NCBI RefSeq assembly: GCF_000701705.1
Contig: NZ_JNJP01000005.1
Span: 1-64,000, forward strand
Length of the DNA: 64,000 nucleotides
From: Bilophila wadsworthia ATCC 49260
GTDB lineage: Bacteria > Desulfobacterota > Desulfovibrionia > Desulfovibrionales > Desulfovibrionaceae
Direction of reading: 5' to 3'
Below the pieces are notes generated by a model. It made no database searches. It had not been told where the DNA came from and worked only from the letters and a program-made list of their open reading frames with translations. The position numbers and the translations under genes were made by a program. Each line of letters starts with the position of its first letter. The stretch's first letter is position 1. Of this stretch, positions 32,383 to 41,961 are shown one piece after another.

Positions 32383-32512
32383 ATATAATATCTGATTATA
32401 TTGTGGTTGGATGATAAGGAAGTATGGCTGAGGGGAAAATCAGACCCAAAGGGCGGCAAAGTCATGACCGTTAGGTTTACGGGCATCGCACGTAGAGCAA
32501 TTCCCCCAAACA

Positions 32513-32551
32513 GGGCCAAGGAGTGGAAGCCCTTTGTCGCCGGAGGCGTTT
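32513..32551. repeat. Partial B-type palindromic element before pbpC
   Basis: AGGGCCAAGG and AAGCCCTTTGTCGCCGGAGGC match the second half of the element at 35088-35125 (AGGGTCAAGG, CAGTCCCTTGCCGCCGGGGGC). A TTG that would extend pbpC upstream lies inside this repeat, which argues for the GTG start at 32567. Confidence 0.5.
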
Positions 32552-32566
32552 CCCAAAGGATTTCAT

Positions 32567-34912
32567 GTGCGCAAAACCATCGCTTTCGCCTTCGTGCTGG
32601 CGTTGCTGTTGCCGATCGCGGCGTTCTGGGGCTGGCTTGTCCTGAGTCCCAAACCGCCGCTTCTGGACGGCGTGCCGTTTTCGCCGCTGGTGCTGGATCG
32701 GGACGGGAATCTGCTCAGGCTGGGCCTTTCCGAAGATGAAAAATACCGTGTCCGTATCCGGCTGAACGAGGTCGCGCCCGAGATGGTGCGGGCGGTGCTG
32801 CTTTACGAGGATCGGCATTTCTACCGGCACCCCGGCGTCAATCCGTTGTCCCTGCTCAGGGCTTCGGCGGGGATGCTCGGCGGGGCACGGCGTATGGGCG
32901 GTTCCACGATTACCATGCAGGTGGCCCGGCTCCGGCTCGGCCTGTCCACAACCACGCTTTCGGGCAAGTTCGCGCAGATGGCCCGCGCCCTTCAATATGA
33001 ATACCATTATGGCAAGGGGGAAATCCTTGAGGCGTATTTCAACCTCGCGCCTTATGGCGGCAATATCGAAGGCGTCGGCGCGGCGGCGCGCATTTATTTC
33101 CGCACTACCTCCGGACGCCTTACCCGGACCGAAAGCCTTGCCCTTGCCGTCGTGCCGCAGAATCCGGTCAGGCGCTCTCCGCTGAACGGCCCGGATTTCG
33201 AGGCCGCCCGTGCCCGGATGCAGATGCTTGCCGATGCCGAAGACGCTCCGGGCGGTGGGCAGGGGGCGACTGCTTCTTTTGGCGCGTCGGGTTTCGCCTT
33301 GGGGAGGGCCCTGCCGCCGCTCCGGGTGTATGGTCCGGCGCGGCTGCCGTTCGGGGCTCCGCACGTTTCGAGCGAGACGCTTCCGTTGTCGCGGGGTGGG
33401 GAGCCTGTGCGCACCTGTATCGACAGCGGGTTGCAGCGGCTTATGGAGAGGGCCGTTGCCGGATTCGCGGCACGGGGAAGGCGTTATGGCCTGAACAATG
33501 CGGCGGCGCTGCTCATCCATTGGCCGAGCATGGAGATCCGGGGGCTCGTGGGGTCGGCCGGTTTTTCTGACGCGGCCATATCCGGACAGGTGGACGGAAC
33601 CCGTGCCCGGCGTTCGCCCGGCTCGACGCTCAAGCCCTTCATTTACGGCATGGCTCTGGATCAAGGGCTGATCCATCCGCAAACGTTGCTTCCCGATTCG
33701 CCGCGCAGTTTTGGCGGCTATGACCCAGAGAATTTCGACCGGGTGTTCCGCGGCCCCTTGCCCGCTCATGAGGCTCTGCGCGCCAGCCGTAACCTGCCCG
33801 CGATTCTGTTGGCCTCGCAGCTGCGCCCGGGTTTTTATGGCTTTCTGCTGCGCGCCGGGGTGGATCTCCCGTTCAGCGCGGACCATTACGGCCTCAGCCT
33901 CGTGCTCGGCGGCGCGGAGGTTTCCATGCGCGAGCTTGGCGGCCTGTATGCTATGCTGGCGAACAAGGGCGTGTGGCGGCATCCCCGTCTGTACGAGGGG
34001 GAAGCGGCTGGTTCCGCCGTGCCTCTGCTGTCGCCCGAGGCCGCCGTCGTAACCCTGCGTATGCTGGAGGATGACGCCCATTTCGTCAGGTCGAAAGAAG
34101 GGCCTGTCCCGCTGCGCTTCAAGACCGGAACCTCCAACGGGTTCCGCGACGCGTGGACGGCGGGCGTGGTCGGCCCCTATGTGCTGGTGGTCTGGGTGGG
34201 GAATTTCGACAATACGCCGAACCCGCTGCTTGTGGGCGGCGATGTGGCGGCTCCTTTGTTCACGGATATCGCGCAGGCGCTGGCGTCCGACGCCGGGCCG
34301 CTCGATGATCTCGTTCCCGTTCAACAGGAAGGCCTGAACATTACCCGCGAAACCGTGTGCACGGCGACCGGGGATCTCGATGTCTCCCTGTGCGGGGACA
34401 CCACCGAAACGTGGTACATCCCCGGACGCTCCCCTACGCGTTCCTCGGGCGTGTTCCGCACCATCCTTATTGATGCGGAAACCGGGCTGCGCGCCTGCCG
34501 CCCGGTTCCGGGCCGGACCGAGGAGCGCGTATGGGAATTCTGGCCTTCTGATTTGCAGGCGTTGTTCCTGCGGGCGGGCGTAGTGAAGCCCCCGCCACCG
34601 CCTTTCAGTCCGGAGTGCGGCCCGGAAGCCGGCGTACAGCCCGGGCGTCCTCCCCGGATCATCACTCCGAAGGACGGAGTTGTGTATCAGAGGCGGTTGT
34701 CCGATCCGGAACGGAGCGGCATTCCGCTCGTTGCGAGCACGGATGCGGACGCCGGCGCCGTGTTCTGGTTCGTGAAGGATCGGTTTATCGGGCGCGGCGT
34801 ACCCGGCGAGCCGTTGGTCTGGCACCCTGGCGACGGCGCGCAGATGTTGCGCGTTGTGGACAATCTCGGGCGGGCGGCCATGCAGAAAATTGTGGTCAGG
34901 ACTCTGCCGTAG
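32567..34912 (+). CDS. pbpC: Penicillin-binding protein 1C
   Basis: The 781-aa product has one N-terminal membrane anchor (IAFAFVLALLLPIAAFWGWL) and a GT51 glycosyltransferase domain with catalytic Glu81 (YEDRHFYRHPGVN) and GGSTITMQVARL. The transpeptidase domain has SxxK at Ser353 (SPGSTLKPF), SRN (ASRNLPAI) and KTG (FKTGTSNG). The C-terminal BiPBP_C domain typical of PBP1C runs from about residue 690. It is a class A PBP working at the periplasmic face, paired in many Gram-negatives with alpha-2-macroglobulin, whose gene is directly upstream. GTG 32567 follows AAAGGA at a proper distance. Confidence 0.93.
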   Translation: MRKTIAFAFVLALLLPIAAFWGWLVLSPKPPLLDGVPFSPLVLDRDGNLLRLGLSEDEKYRVRIRLNEVAPEMVRAVLLYEDRHFYRHPGVNPLSLLRASAGMLGGARRMGGSTITMQVARLRLGLSTTTLSGKFAQMARALQYEYHYGKGEILEAYFNLAPYGGNIEGVGAAARIYFRTTSGRLTRTESLALAVVPQNPVRRSPLNGPDFEAARARMQMLADAEDAPGGGQGATASFGASGFALGRALPPLRVYGPARLPFGAPHVSSETLPLSRGGEPVRTCIDSGLQRLMERAVAGFAARGRRYGLNNAAALLIHWPSMEIRGLVGSAGFSDAAISGQVDGTRARRSPGSTLKPFIYGMALDQGLIHPQTLLPDSPRSFGGYDPENFDRVFRGPLPAHEALRASRNLPAILLASQLRPGFYGFLLRAGVDLPFSADHYGLSLVLGGAEVSMRELGGLYAMLANKGVWRHPRLYEGEAAGSAVPLLSPEAAVVTLRMLEDDAHFVRSKEGPVPLRFKTGTSNGFRDAWTAGVVGPYVLVVWVGNFDNTPNPLLVGGDVAAPLFTDIAQALASDAGPLDDLVPVQQEGLNITRETVCTATGDLDVSLCGDTTETWYIPGRSPTRSSGVFRTILIDAETGLRACRPVPGRTEERVWEFWPSDLQALFLRAGVVKPPPPPFSPECGPEAGVQPGRPPRIITPKDGVVYQRRLSDPERSGIPLVASTDADAGAVFWFVKDRFIGRGVPGEPLVWHPGDGAQMLRVVDNLGRAAMQKIVVRTLP

Positions 34913-34983
34913 GACAGATGTGTGTTGAAGGAATCTGGAGCCGTTAAGGGCGAGACTGTTACATCCATCAAGTATTCTTACGC

Positions 34984-35025
34984 AAAAGGGCGGCACCGGT
35001 TTATGGTGTCGCCCTAGCCTTTTGT
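34984..35025. terminator. Terminator between pbpC and the sigma-54 regulator
   Basis: AGGGCGGCACC pairs with GGTGTCGCCCT (one mismatch), extended by AAAAGG and CCTTTT on the outer sides, so it can end transcripts from both convergent genes. Confidence 0.65.
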
Positions 35026-35049
35026 AAAGCGCCATGCCTTCGGCGCGAC

Positions 35050-35128
35050 CGTTCACGCCGGGGTCCGGGGTGCGGCTCGCACCCCGGACAGGGTCAAGGG
35101 ACGGCAGTCCCTTGCCGCCGGGGGCATC
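35050..35128. repeat. GC-rich composite palindrome, copy B3
   Basis: CCGGGGTGCG/CGCACCCCGG and AGGGAC/GTCCCT palindromes end in CCGCCGGGGGC, the same layout as 13080-13147. It lies immediately after the stop of the sigma-54 regulator gene. Confidence 0.65.
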
Positions 35129-35130
35129 CC

Positions 35131-38100
35131 CTACGCCGAGCCGCAGGGTATGCCGTACTTCTTGAGCTTGGCGTACAGGGTGGAGCGCTTCATCCTGAGC
35201 AGGGTTTCCGCGCCGCTGGGACCGCGCACGCGGCCTTCGGTGCGCTCCATGATGTGGCGCAGATAGCGCTCCTCAAGCTCGGAGAGCGTCGGGACGTCCG
35301 CAACGGTTTCGAGAAATGGGGAAGGGCGATCTGCGGGCTGATGCGCTGCGGGCGAAGCCCCGAGCACGAAGTCGAGCTGCCCGGCATTGTTCAGAATAAC
35401 CGCCCGTTCAATCTCATTTTTGAGTTCGCGCACATTGCCGGGCCAGTCGTATTCGCACAGGCGGCGCTGCTGTTCCGGGGAGAGCGGCAGGGGGTGCTTG
35501 TCGTGGCGCCGGGCGAAGTGCTCGATGAAGGCCTGTACCAGGCCGGGGATGTCCTGCTTGCGTTCGCGCAGGGGCGGGATGGTCAGGGGGACGACGGAGA
35601 TGCGGTACAGCAGGTCTTCGCGGAATCGCCCTTCCCTGACTTCTTTCCACAGATCGCGGTTGGTCGCGGCCACGAGCCGGAACCGGGAAAGGATCTCCCG
35701 AGTGCCCCCCAGACGCATGAAGCGCTGATCCTGCAGGACGCGCAGAAGCTTGGTTTGAATGAGCGGCGGGATCTCGCCCACTTCGTCGATGAAGAGCGTG
35801 CCTTGGTCGGCGAGTTCGAAGAGGCCGATCTTCTGCCGGATGGCCCCGGTGAACGCGCCGCGCTCATAGCCGAAAAATTCGCTCTCGAAAAGGGATTCCG
35901 GCATACTCGCCGGGTGCACCACCACGAACGGCCCGCTCCGCAGGCTGATCTGATGGATGTTCCGGGCCATGATTTCCTTGCCCACGCCGGTTTCGCCGAG
36001 GATGAGCACGGGCGCGTCGGTTATGCCCACCCGCAGGGCTTGTTCGAGGGAGGCCCGCAGGCCCTCGCCGACGACCGGGATCATGTCGCCGTCTTTCTGT
36101 CGGGTAATGGCAAGGAGGCGATCCTGTTGCTGGCTGGCTTCTTCGGTACGGACGAGCTCAAGCCGCAGGCCGGACCGGACCTCAGCCGCGAACAGCCGGG
36201 CGAGATCGCGGAGCAGGGCCGGGGAGAGGCGTTGGAACATGCCGCTGGTGAAGGCGCTGTCCATATAGAGGAGCCACGGGTAGGGCTCGCCGACGTCGAG
36301 CGCGAGGCACAGCCGCTGGTGTTCACTGTGGGTGGAGGCGGCATTGCGGAGGATGCTTTCCAGCCACTCCATACAGCTCCGCATCCCGTCGCTTTCCAGC
36401 TCCATGCGGGTGAGGTTGACCGAGGCCACGAACTCCGGCCTGCCGTCGTCGGTGGGGCGGAACAGCGCGGCGCGCTCGGACTGGAGCTCCTGCTGCGCGA
36501 TGTCGAGCAGGTGCTGGAACAGCTCGTCGCTCCGATAGGAGGTCGGTTCGCGGTTGAAGGCGGCGTGGCAGCGGTCGAGAAGGATGCGGCCCGGCGTGTC
36601 CTCGGCTTCCGGCTCGGGTGCGGGGACGAGGGCTGGGAACGCCTCCCCGGTCGCCGCGATGGCGGCGGTGCGGTAGGAGGCGTTTTCGTCGAGCGGGTGC
36701 CCGATGATCTCGGCGACGGACTTGCGCTGCTGGTGGGCTTCACGGTGCTGGCCCATCGCTTCAAGCATGTTGGCGAGTTCGTGATGGGTGAGCACGAGTT
36801 CGCGGGGATCTCCGGTGGGTTCCAGTTCGCGCAGGCTGTCGTGAAGGAGGGAGACGACTTCTTCGGCGGGTGCGCCCCGCCCTCGGAGGCGCAGGGCATG
36901 GACCCGCAGCGCCGTGCCCCGGAGCTGGCGGTTGGGCTGGCGGAGGAAGGTTTCGATCGTGGCTTCCACCTCGTAACGCGGGATGGGCGGGTAGCCCCGT
37001 TGCTCGAAGACGTAGAGGAGATCCAGCACGAGAGGATCGAGGAAAGGCGAATGGGGGACCCCGCGCGCGGCGGCGCGCAGGGTTTCGTTGCGGAGGACGC
37101 GGTAGGCGGCGTCGGTGCGGCCCGAAAGATGGTGGTAGACGGCGAGGGCGCGCACGGCGCTGGAAGCGACCTTATGGTTTTGCTCGGGAGGAACGCAGTT
37201 GAGGAGGTAGTCGATTTTGACAATCGCTTCGTCCAGGGCGCCTTTACGGAGGAGCAGGAAGCACAGGTGGGCGATCCAGAGCACGGCGACGAGGCGTTCC
37301 CCGGCGAGTTCGGCGGTCTGGCGCGCGGATTCGATGATGCCGGTGGCGAGAGGGTACTCGCGCAAGTACATGGCGGCCTGGCTGGCGCAGAAGGAAAGGG
37401 GCTCGAAAAAACGTTTGTACCACCAGTGATCCTGCGCGGGGCGGCGCGCATAACACTGCAGGGTTTCACGGAAATGGCCCTTGAGGAAGTTCTCGATGCC
37501 TTCAAAGACCGGGATGCGATCCTGCATGTCCTGTTCCTTGAAATGGCGCATCTTTTCCGAACCGTGGAAAAAGCGGTCCGTGAGCGGCGGCTCTCCGCCC
37601 GAGAACAATTGCAGGTAATGCCGGAAGATCCAGATCATGGGCATGAAGCGTTCGCTGCCGTTGCGGGCCGAAAGCTCGTAGGCGAGCGGGGAGAGTTCCG
37701 TGGCGAGCTGGAGGTAGTGGTGTGAGAAAATACACATGCTCTGGACCACGAGTACGAGTTCGGCGTACCGCCAGCTTTTCTGGCCTGCATCGTCCATATG
37801 CGCGCGCCCCCAGCGGAGCAGGAACTGCACGACCATTTCGAAACAGGCGAATACGGCAGGTTCGTTGTCCTTGAGGCGGTCGTCGATGAAGCGGACCACG
37901 ATTTCGCAGTCTTCCAGTGTGGCGTCTCCGCCGAGTACGCCCATGTGATAGGGGACGCCCGTATCCGGACAGGCGCTGCACAGGGTCTCGGCCATGTCTT
38001 CCAGCAGATCCGGCTCGATGCGGGTGATGGCCCATGCCGGGGCTCCGGAACCGCCGTCAGGGGAGCCCTCTGCGGGAGCGGCGGCGACATGCTTCTGAAG

Positions 38101-38244
38101 GGAGAGTTCCCTCAGCGCGGAGCGGACACGGATTTCGGGCAATCCGGTGATGGAGGCGAGTTCCCGTTCGTGGAGCGGGCGTGCGGAAAGCTGGAGGGCG
38201 AGCAGGAGCGAAGCGTGAGGGACACTGGAGGCGAGGGTGGGCAT
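35131..38244 (-). CDS. Sigma-54 enhancer-binding regulator with large N-terminal helical sensor
   Basis: The 1037-aa product has an N-terminal winged-HTH-like segment (LHERELASITGLPEIRVRSALREL, about 25-60). Then comes a long helical, TPR/MalT-like region (about 90-540) and a GAF-like domain (about 560-715, from SDELFQHLLDIAQQEL). The AAA+ domain has Walker A GETGVGKE (750-757) and GAFTGA at 796-801, needed to contact sigma-54. A Fis-type HTH closes the protein (LLRMKRSTLYAKLKKYGI). It is over twice the usual 450-500 aa. ATG 38244 is preceded by AAGGAG. It is divergent from the amidohydrolase operon, which has a -24/-12 promoter, so it most likely activates it. Confidence 0.9.
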   Translation of the reverse strand: MPTLASSVPHASLLLALQLSARPLHERELASITGLPEIRVRSALRELSLQKHVAAAPAEGSPDGGSGAPAWAITRIEPDLLEDMAETLCSACPDTGVPYHMGVLGGDATLEDCEIVVRFIDDRLKDNEPAVFACFEMVVQFLLRWGRAHMDDAGQKSWRYAELVLVVQSMCIFSHHYLQLATELSPLAYELSARNGSERFMPMIWIFRHYLQLFSGGEPPLTDRFFHGSEKMRHFKEQDMQDRIPVFEGIENFLKGHFRETLQCYARRPAQDHWWYKRFFEPLSFCASQAAMYLREYPLATGIIESARQTAELAGERLVAVLWIAHLCFLLLRKGALDEAIVKIDYLLNCVPPEQNHKVASSAVRALAVYHHLSGRTDAAYRVLRNETLRAAARGVPHSPFLDPLVLDLLYVFEQRGYPPIPRYEVEATIETFLRQPNRQLRGTALRVHALRLRGRGAPAEEVVSLLHDSLRELEPTGDPRELVLTHHELANMLEAMGQHREAHQQRKSVAEIIGHPLDENASYRTAAIAATGEAFPALVPAPEPEAEDTPGRILLDRCHAAFNREPTSYRSDELFQHLLDIAQQELQSERAALFRPTDDGRPEFVASVNLTRMELESDGMRSCMEWLESILRNAASTHSEHQRLCLALDVGEPYPWLLYMDSAFTSGMFQRLSPALLRDLARLFAAEVRSGLRLELVRTEEASQQQDRLLAITRQKDGDMIPVVGEGLRASLEQALRVGITDAPVLILGETGVGKEIMARNIHQISLRSGPFVVVHPASMPESLFESEFFGYERGAFTGAIRQKIGLFELADQGTLFIDEVGEIPPLIQTKLLRVLQDQRFMRLGGTREILSRFRLVAATNRDLWKEVREGRFREDLLYRISVVPLTIPPLRERKQDIPGLVQAFIEHFARRHDKHPLPLSPEQQRRLCEYDWPGNVRELKNEIERAVILNNAGQLDFVLGASPAAHQPADRPSPFLETVADVPTLSELEERYLRHIMERTEGRVRGPSGAETLLRMKRSTLYAKLKKYGIPCGSA

Positions 38245-38274
38245 GGCGCGGACTCCTTGGGGGGGCGTCCTGTT

Positions 38275-38325
38275 TTTTAGACGCATCCTGATTTCTGGAC
38301 GCTGTTCATCCCGTTTTCTAGACGA
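38275..38325. promoter_or_regulatory. Three direct repeats, likely enhancer of the sigma-54 promoter
   Basis: TTTTAGACGC (38275-38284), TTCTGGACGC (38293-38302) and TTCTAGACGA (38316-38325) share TTYTRGACG, in the same orientation, 75-120 nt upstream of the -24/-12 element. That distance is usual for enhancer-binding proteins. They lie in the 5' leader of the regulator gene too, allowing autoregulation. Confidence 0.6.
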
Positions 38326-38396
38326 GTGATAGTTCGCATTTTATCATACTGTCAAGAACTTCTTGAAAAACGCTCGATTGCATGACTTGAGCCTTT

Positions 38397-38412
38397 TGGC
38401 ATCCCCCTTGCT
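38397..38412 (+). promoter_or_regulatory. Sigma-54 promoter of the amidohydrolase operon
   Basis: TGGCAT-CCCCC-TTGCT matches the -24/-12 consensus TGGCAC-N5-TTGCW, with exactly 10 nt between GG and GC. Transcription would start near 38423, about 50 nt before the ATG. Confidence 0.8.
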
Positions 38413-38473
38413 CTTTTAAACGCATGTACCCGCTGGAGGGTGCGCATTCCAATGCCTCAAGGAGGATGTCTTC

Positions 38474-40087
38474 ATGCAATATGCCAGTGTGTTGTTGTTC
38501 AACGCCGTGGTCCTGACTCTTGATGGAAACGATGCCGTGGCTTCGGCCCTCGCGCTGGACGGCGACCGTATCCTTGCCGTCGGCGATCGGGACGGGCTCG
38601 CTCCGCTCATCGGGCCGGACACGGAATGCAGGGACATGGGGGGCGCTGCCGTGCTCCCCGGCTTTTACGACGCCCACGGGCATATTCTGATGGCCGCGCA
38701 AGGACGCGGGCGCGTAAACCTCAATTCGCCGCCTCTTGGGACCTGCCGGACGCTCGGCGACATCCTTGCCGCCATCCGGGCCCGTGCGGCGGAAACGCCC
38801 GAGGGCGAATGGGTGCTTGCCTGCGGCCTCGACGATACGCTGCTGACGGAAAAGCGGTTCCCCAGCCGTTGGGAACTGGATGAGGCGGCTCCGCACAATC
38901 CCGTGTTTGCACAGCACATTTCCAGCCATTTGTGCGCCCTGAACAGCGCGGCCCTGAAGCTGGCCGGGATTGACCGCCATACGCCGGACCCCGCCGGGGG
39001 CATCATCCGGCGCGATGCGGACGGCGAACCGGACGGCGTGCTTGAGGAAAGCCCGGTTTATGAAACCATCATGCCGCTGCTGCCCACGCAGACGCGGGAG
39101 CAGCGGATCGACGACCTTGCCGCCACCACGCGGGATTATGCCGCGCGGGGCATCACCACGGCGGTGGACGCGGCCTTGTTCTCCTACGACGACGCGGAGC
39201 TTTTGCGCACCGTACAGGAGCAGGGGCGCCTCGCGGTCCGGGTGCACGTCAATCCCTTTACGTCGCTTGATCCTGACGATCCGCGGCTGGCGTTCGATGG
39301 GAAGGATGTGACCATCGGCGGGGTCAAGCTGCTCGCGGACGGCTCTTTGCAGGGCTATACCGGCTACCTCACCAAACCCTACCACACCCCGTATCAGGGC
39401 GACCCCGAATGGCGGGGCTATCCCACGCACAGCCGCGAGAATCTGTTCGCGCTGATCGAAGCCGCGCATGGGCGTGGGCAGTTCCTCATCCATACCAACG
39501 GCGATGCCGCCACCGACGACGCCCTTGATGCTCTTGAAGCCGCGCAGGCCAAACATCCCCGCAAGGATTGCCGCCACATCCTGATCCATGCCCAGACGAT
39601 CCGCGAGGAGCAGCTCGATCGCCTCGGAGCGGCGGGCTACACGCCTTCGTTCTTCACCGCCCATGTCTATTACTGGGGCGACCGCCACCGGGATCTGTTC
39701 CTTGGCCCGGAACGCGCCGCCCGGATGGACCCCATGCGCTCCGCGCTGGATCGCGGCCTCGTGATCACCGCGCACTGCGACTCCCCCATCGTCCCCGCCG
39801 ATCCGTTGCTGTCCATTTGGGTCAGCGTCAACCGCCTGACATCCTCCGGTCAGGTACTTGGTCCGGATCAGCGCATTTCCGTGCTCGAAGCCTTGCGCGC
39901 CCATACCTTTAATCCCGCGTGGCAGAATTTCCAGGAAAACGACAAAGGCTCCATCGAGCCCGGCAAGCTGGCCGACCTTGTGGTCCTCGACGCCAATCCG
40001 CTGGAAGTCGATCCCGCCGATCTGCGCAACATTGGTATTCTGGAAACCATTGTAGGCGGGAAAACCGTGTATTCCGCCCGTGCCTGA
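38474..40087 (+). CDS. Amidohydrolase family 3 (YtcJ-like) metal-dependent hydrolase
   Basis: The 537-aa product has the metal-site motif LPGFYDAHGHI, VLEESPVYE, then FLIHTNGDAATDDALDALE and HIQ-type HAQT, with AHCDSPIVPADP near the end. The typical finish KLADLVVLDANPLEV restores the small beta-sandwich domain. It hydrolyses an amide or similar bond in the cytoplasm; substrates of YtcJ-like enzymes are mostly unknown. CAAGGAGGATGTCTTC precedes the ATG. It is under the sigma-54 promoter and is followed by an MFS transporter that probably imports its substrate. Confidence 0.88.
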   Translation: MQYASVLLFNAVVLTLDGNDAVASALALDGDRILAVGDRDGLAPLIGPDTECRDMGGAAVLPGFYDAHGHILMAAQGRGRVNLNSPPLGTCRTLGDILAAIRARAAETPEGEWVLACGLDDTLLTEKRFPSRWELDEAAPHNPVFAQHISSHLCALNSAALKLAGIDRHTPDPAGGIIRRDADGEPDGVLEESPVYETIMPLLPTQTREQRIDDLAATTRDYAARGITTAVDAALFSYDDAELLRTVQEQGRLAVRVHVNPFTSLDPDDPRLAFDGKDVTIGGVKLLADGSLQGYTGYLTKPYHTPYQGDPEWRGYPTHSRENLFALIEAAHGRGQFLIHTNGDAATDDALDALEAAQAKHPRKDCRHILIHAQTIREEQLDRLGAAGYTPSFFTAHVYYWGDRHRDLFLGPERAARMDPMRSALDRGLVITAHCDSPIVPADPLLSIWVSVNRLTSSGQVLGPDQRISVLEALRAHTFNPAWQNFQENDKGSIEPGKLADLVVLDANPLEVDPADLRNIGILETIVGGKTVYSARA

Positions 40088-40170
40088 TTGACGCGCGGGC
40101 GTGCTCATCCGCCCGCGCCGTCTTCCTTCAACCGCGGGCTCCGCTCCCGCACGAACAAGAGGATCCGCCC

Positions 40171-41448
40171 ATGTCCCAAGCCACCCAGACGACCCCGATT
40201 GGGGCTCCCGTGGAAGAACCGGCCGTTCCTGTCAGCCGCCCCCGTTTCATGTTCGCCTTTGTCGTCTTGTACATGCTGTTCCTGCTTGACTTCTCGGCGC
40301 GCCTCGGCGTGACTTCCGTGTTCCCCGCCATGCAGAAAGCCCTCGGGTTGACCGACTCCCAGATCGGCGTGGCCGGTTCCGCCGTGCTCTGCGGTATGAC
40401 CCTGTTCGTGTTGCCGCTTTCCTTCATCGCGGACAAAACGTCCAAGAAAAAAGCCATCACCCTCATGTCCGGCCTGTGGGGAGTCGGCTGTCTGCTGTGC
40501 GGGCTCGTCTCGAACTTCTTCCTCATTCTGCTTGGCCGGTTCATGGTCGGCATGGGCAACGCCAGCTATGCTCCGGTGTCCGTATCCATGCTGACGAGCT
40601 GGACCAAGAAGTCCCGCTGGGGCTCGGTGATCGGGCTGTACAACTCCTCCATGTCCGTGGGACTCGCCGCTGGGACGGCCGTAGCGGGCATTCTGGCGCA
40701 GAGCATCGGCTGGCGCGCGCCGTTCATCGTGATGGGCGTGGTGACGCTGCTGTTCATGGTGCTTTCCATGGCTCTGCCGAAGACTTCGGCCAAGCCTGAA
40801 AACGCCAAAAAAGACGACGTGAGCCTGAAGGAAGCCTTTGGCGTTACCTTGAAGAACAAGACGCTCGTCATGCTCGGTATCGGCGTCGGCCTCGGCAACA
40901 TGGTCTATTCCAGCATGGTGGCGTGGATTCCCATGTTCCTCGTCCGCGAAATGGGCTGGACCAGCGCGGAAGTGGGGGCGTACATGAGCCCGGTATACCT
41001 GTTCACCGGCATTGTGATCACGCCCTTGTCCGGGATCATTTCCGACCGTCTCGGCCGGTGGAGCCGCAAAACCCGTGCGTGGCTCGGCGTCCCCTGTTTC
41101 GTCCTGTTGGCGGCCTGTTTCGGCTTCGGGTTTATGCTGAAGAGCTTCCCCCTCATCGCGCTTGGGGTCATGCTCTTCCTCATCCCGGTTACCGGCATCC
41201 ATATCGCTACGCAGGAGCTTGTTCCCGCCCGCTACAAGGCGTCGGCCTACGGGACCTATGTGACGTTCCTCCAGGGGCTCGGCTTCTTTGGCCCCATGCT
41301 GGTGGGTGCCCTGTCCGATGCGTTCGGCCTGAATATCGCCATTGTGTATGTGCAGTTCGTCTTTGTGCTTGGCGCGCTCATGCTCCTGTGCGCGGGCTTC
41401 ACGTATCAGGGAGACTTCGACCGCGCCCGGGCGCTTGATAAGCGGTAA
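40171..41448 (+). CDS. MFS transporter
   Basis: The 425-aa product has twelve predicted membrane segments and MFS loop motifs such as FIADKTSKKKAI after segment 2 and SDRLGRWSRKTRAW after segment 8. The early acidic/aromatic segment LLDFSARLGVTSVFPAMQKALGLTDSQIG resembles organic-anion or sugar-acid symporters. ATG 40171 follows AAGAGGA; the longer open frame upstream overlaps the amidohydrolase. It is 83 nt after that gene, in the same operon, and likely supplies its substrate. Confidence 0.88.
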   Translation: MSQATQTTPIGAPVEEPAVPVSRPRFMFAFVVLYMLFLLDFSARLGVTSVFPAMQKALGLTDSQIGVAGSAVLCGMTLFVLPLSFIADKTSKKKAITLMSGLWGVGCLLCGLVSNFFLILLGRFMVGMGNASYAPVSVSMLTSWTKKSRWGSVIGLYNSSMSVGLAAGTAVAGILAQSIGWRAPFIVMGVVTLLFMVLSMALPKTSAKPENAKKDDVSLKEAFGVTLKNKTLVMLGIGVGLGNMVYSSMVAWIPMFLVREMGWTSAEVGAYMSPVYLFTGIVITPLSGIISDRLGRWSRKTRAWLGVPCFVLLAACFGFGFMLKSFPLIALGVMLFLIPVTGIHIATQELVPARYKASAYGTYVTFLQGLGFFGPMLVGALSDAFGLNIAIVYVQFVFVLGALMLLCAGFTYQGDFDRARALDKR

Positions 41449-41495
41449 TATCAGGAAGCAGAGGCCTTTTCTGTTCTTGCTTTTCGGATTTGGAT

Positions 41496-41534
41496 AACGA
41501 AGCGGTATGACAGGCGTTCATGCCGCTTCGTTTT
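41496..41534 (+). terminator. Terminator of the amidohydrolase-MFS operon
   Basis: AACGAAGCGGTATGA (41496-41510) pairs with TCATGCCGCTTCGTT (41518-41532, one G-T pair) and ends in TTTT. The following 41535-41961 holds no gene; a TTGACA at 41855 may be part of a promoter for the next operon. Confidence 0.75.
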
Positions 41535-41961
41535 GGGTGGGCGGTACGGTGCCCGGCTATGCATGGGGCGAGGGAAAGGGGGAACGGGCCGCCGTGAGGT
41601 CGAAGAAGTTCAAAAGGGGACGGTTCCGTGACAGTGTATATCAATACCGCCGCATGTTTTTGTGCCCCTCCATTTTTCCGTTGTTATTGCTGGGCGGCGT
41701 TTTGGGCCGGGTGGATTTCGACAATACTGGCATCGGTCGTTGTTTATATGCCGAAACCTGTGGGTAGGTGGACAAGATGCACCACGCGAGCGTGGCAGTT
41801 CGGATGTGCGTGGCCTGAATGCGGCAGCGGTTCCGTAAAAAGTGAGTTTTATATTTGACAATAAATTTCAAAATCAATAAGCTCCGCCAAAAGAGAACGC
41901 TGCTGCGATGGCTTGCACATACGTTCATCTCACGGGGATTCTGGCTCTTCAGGAGGCCGAG

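Noticed and set aside
38245..38286. 14-residue extension of the sigma-54 regulator
   Set aside because: It would place the start inside the enhancer repeats; ATG 38244 has AAGGAG before it.
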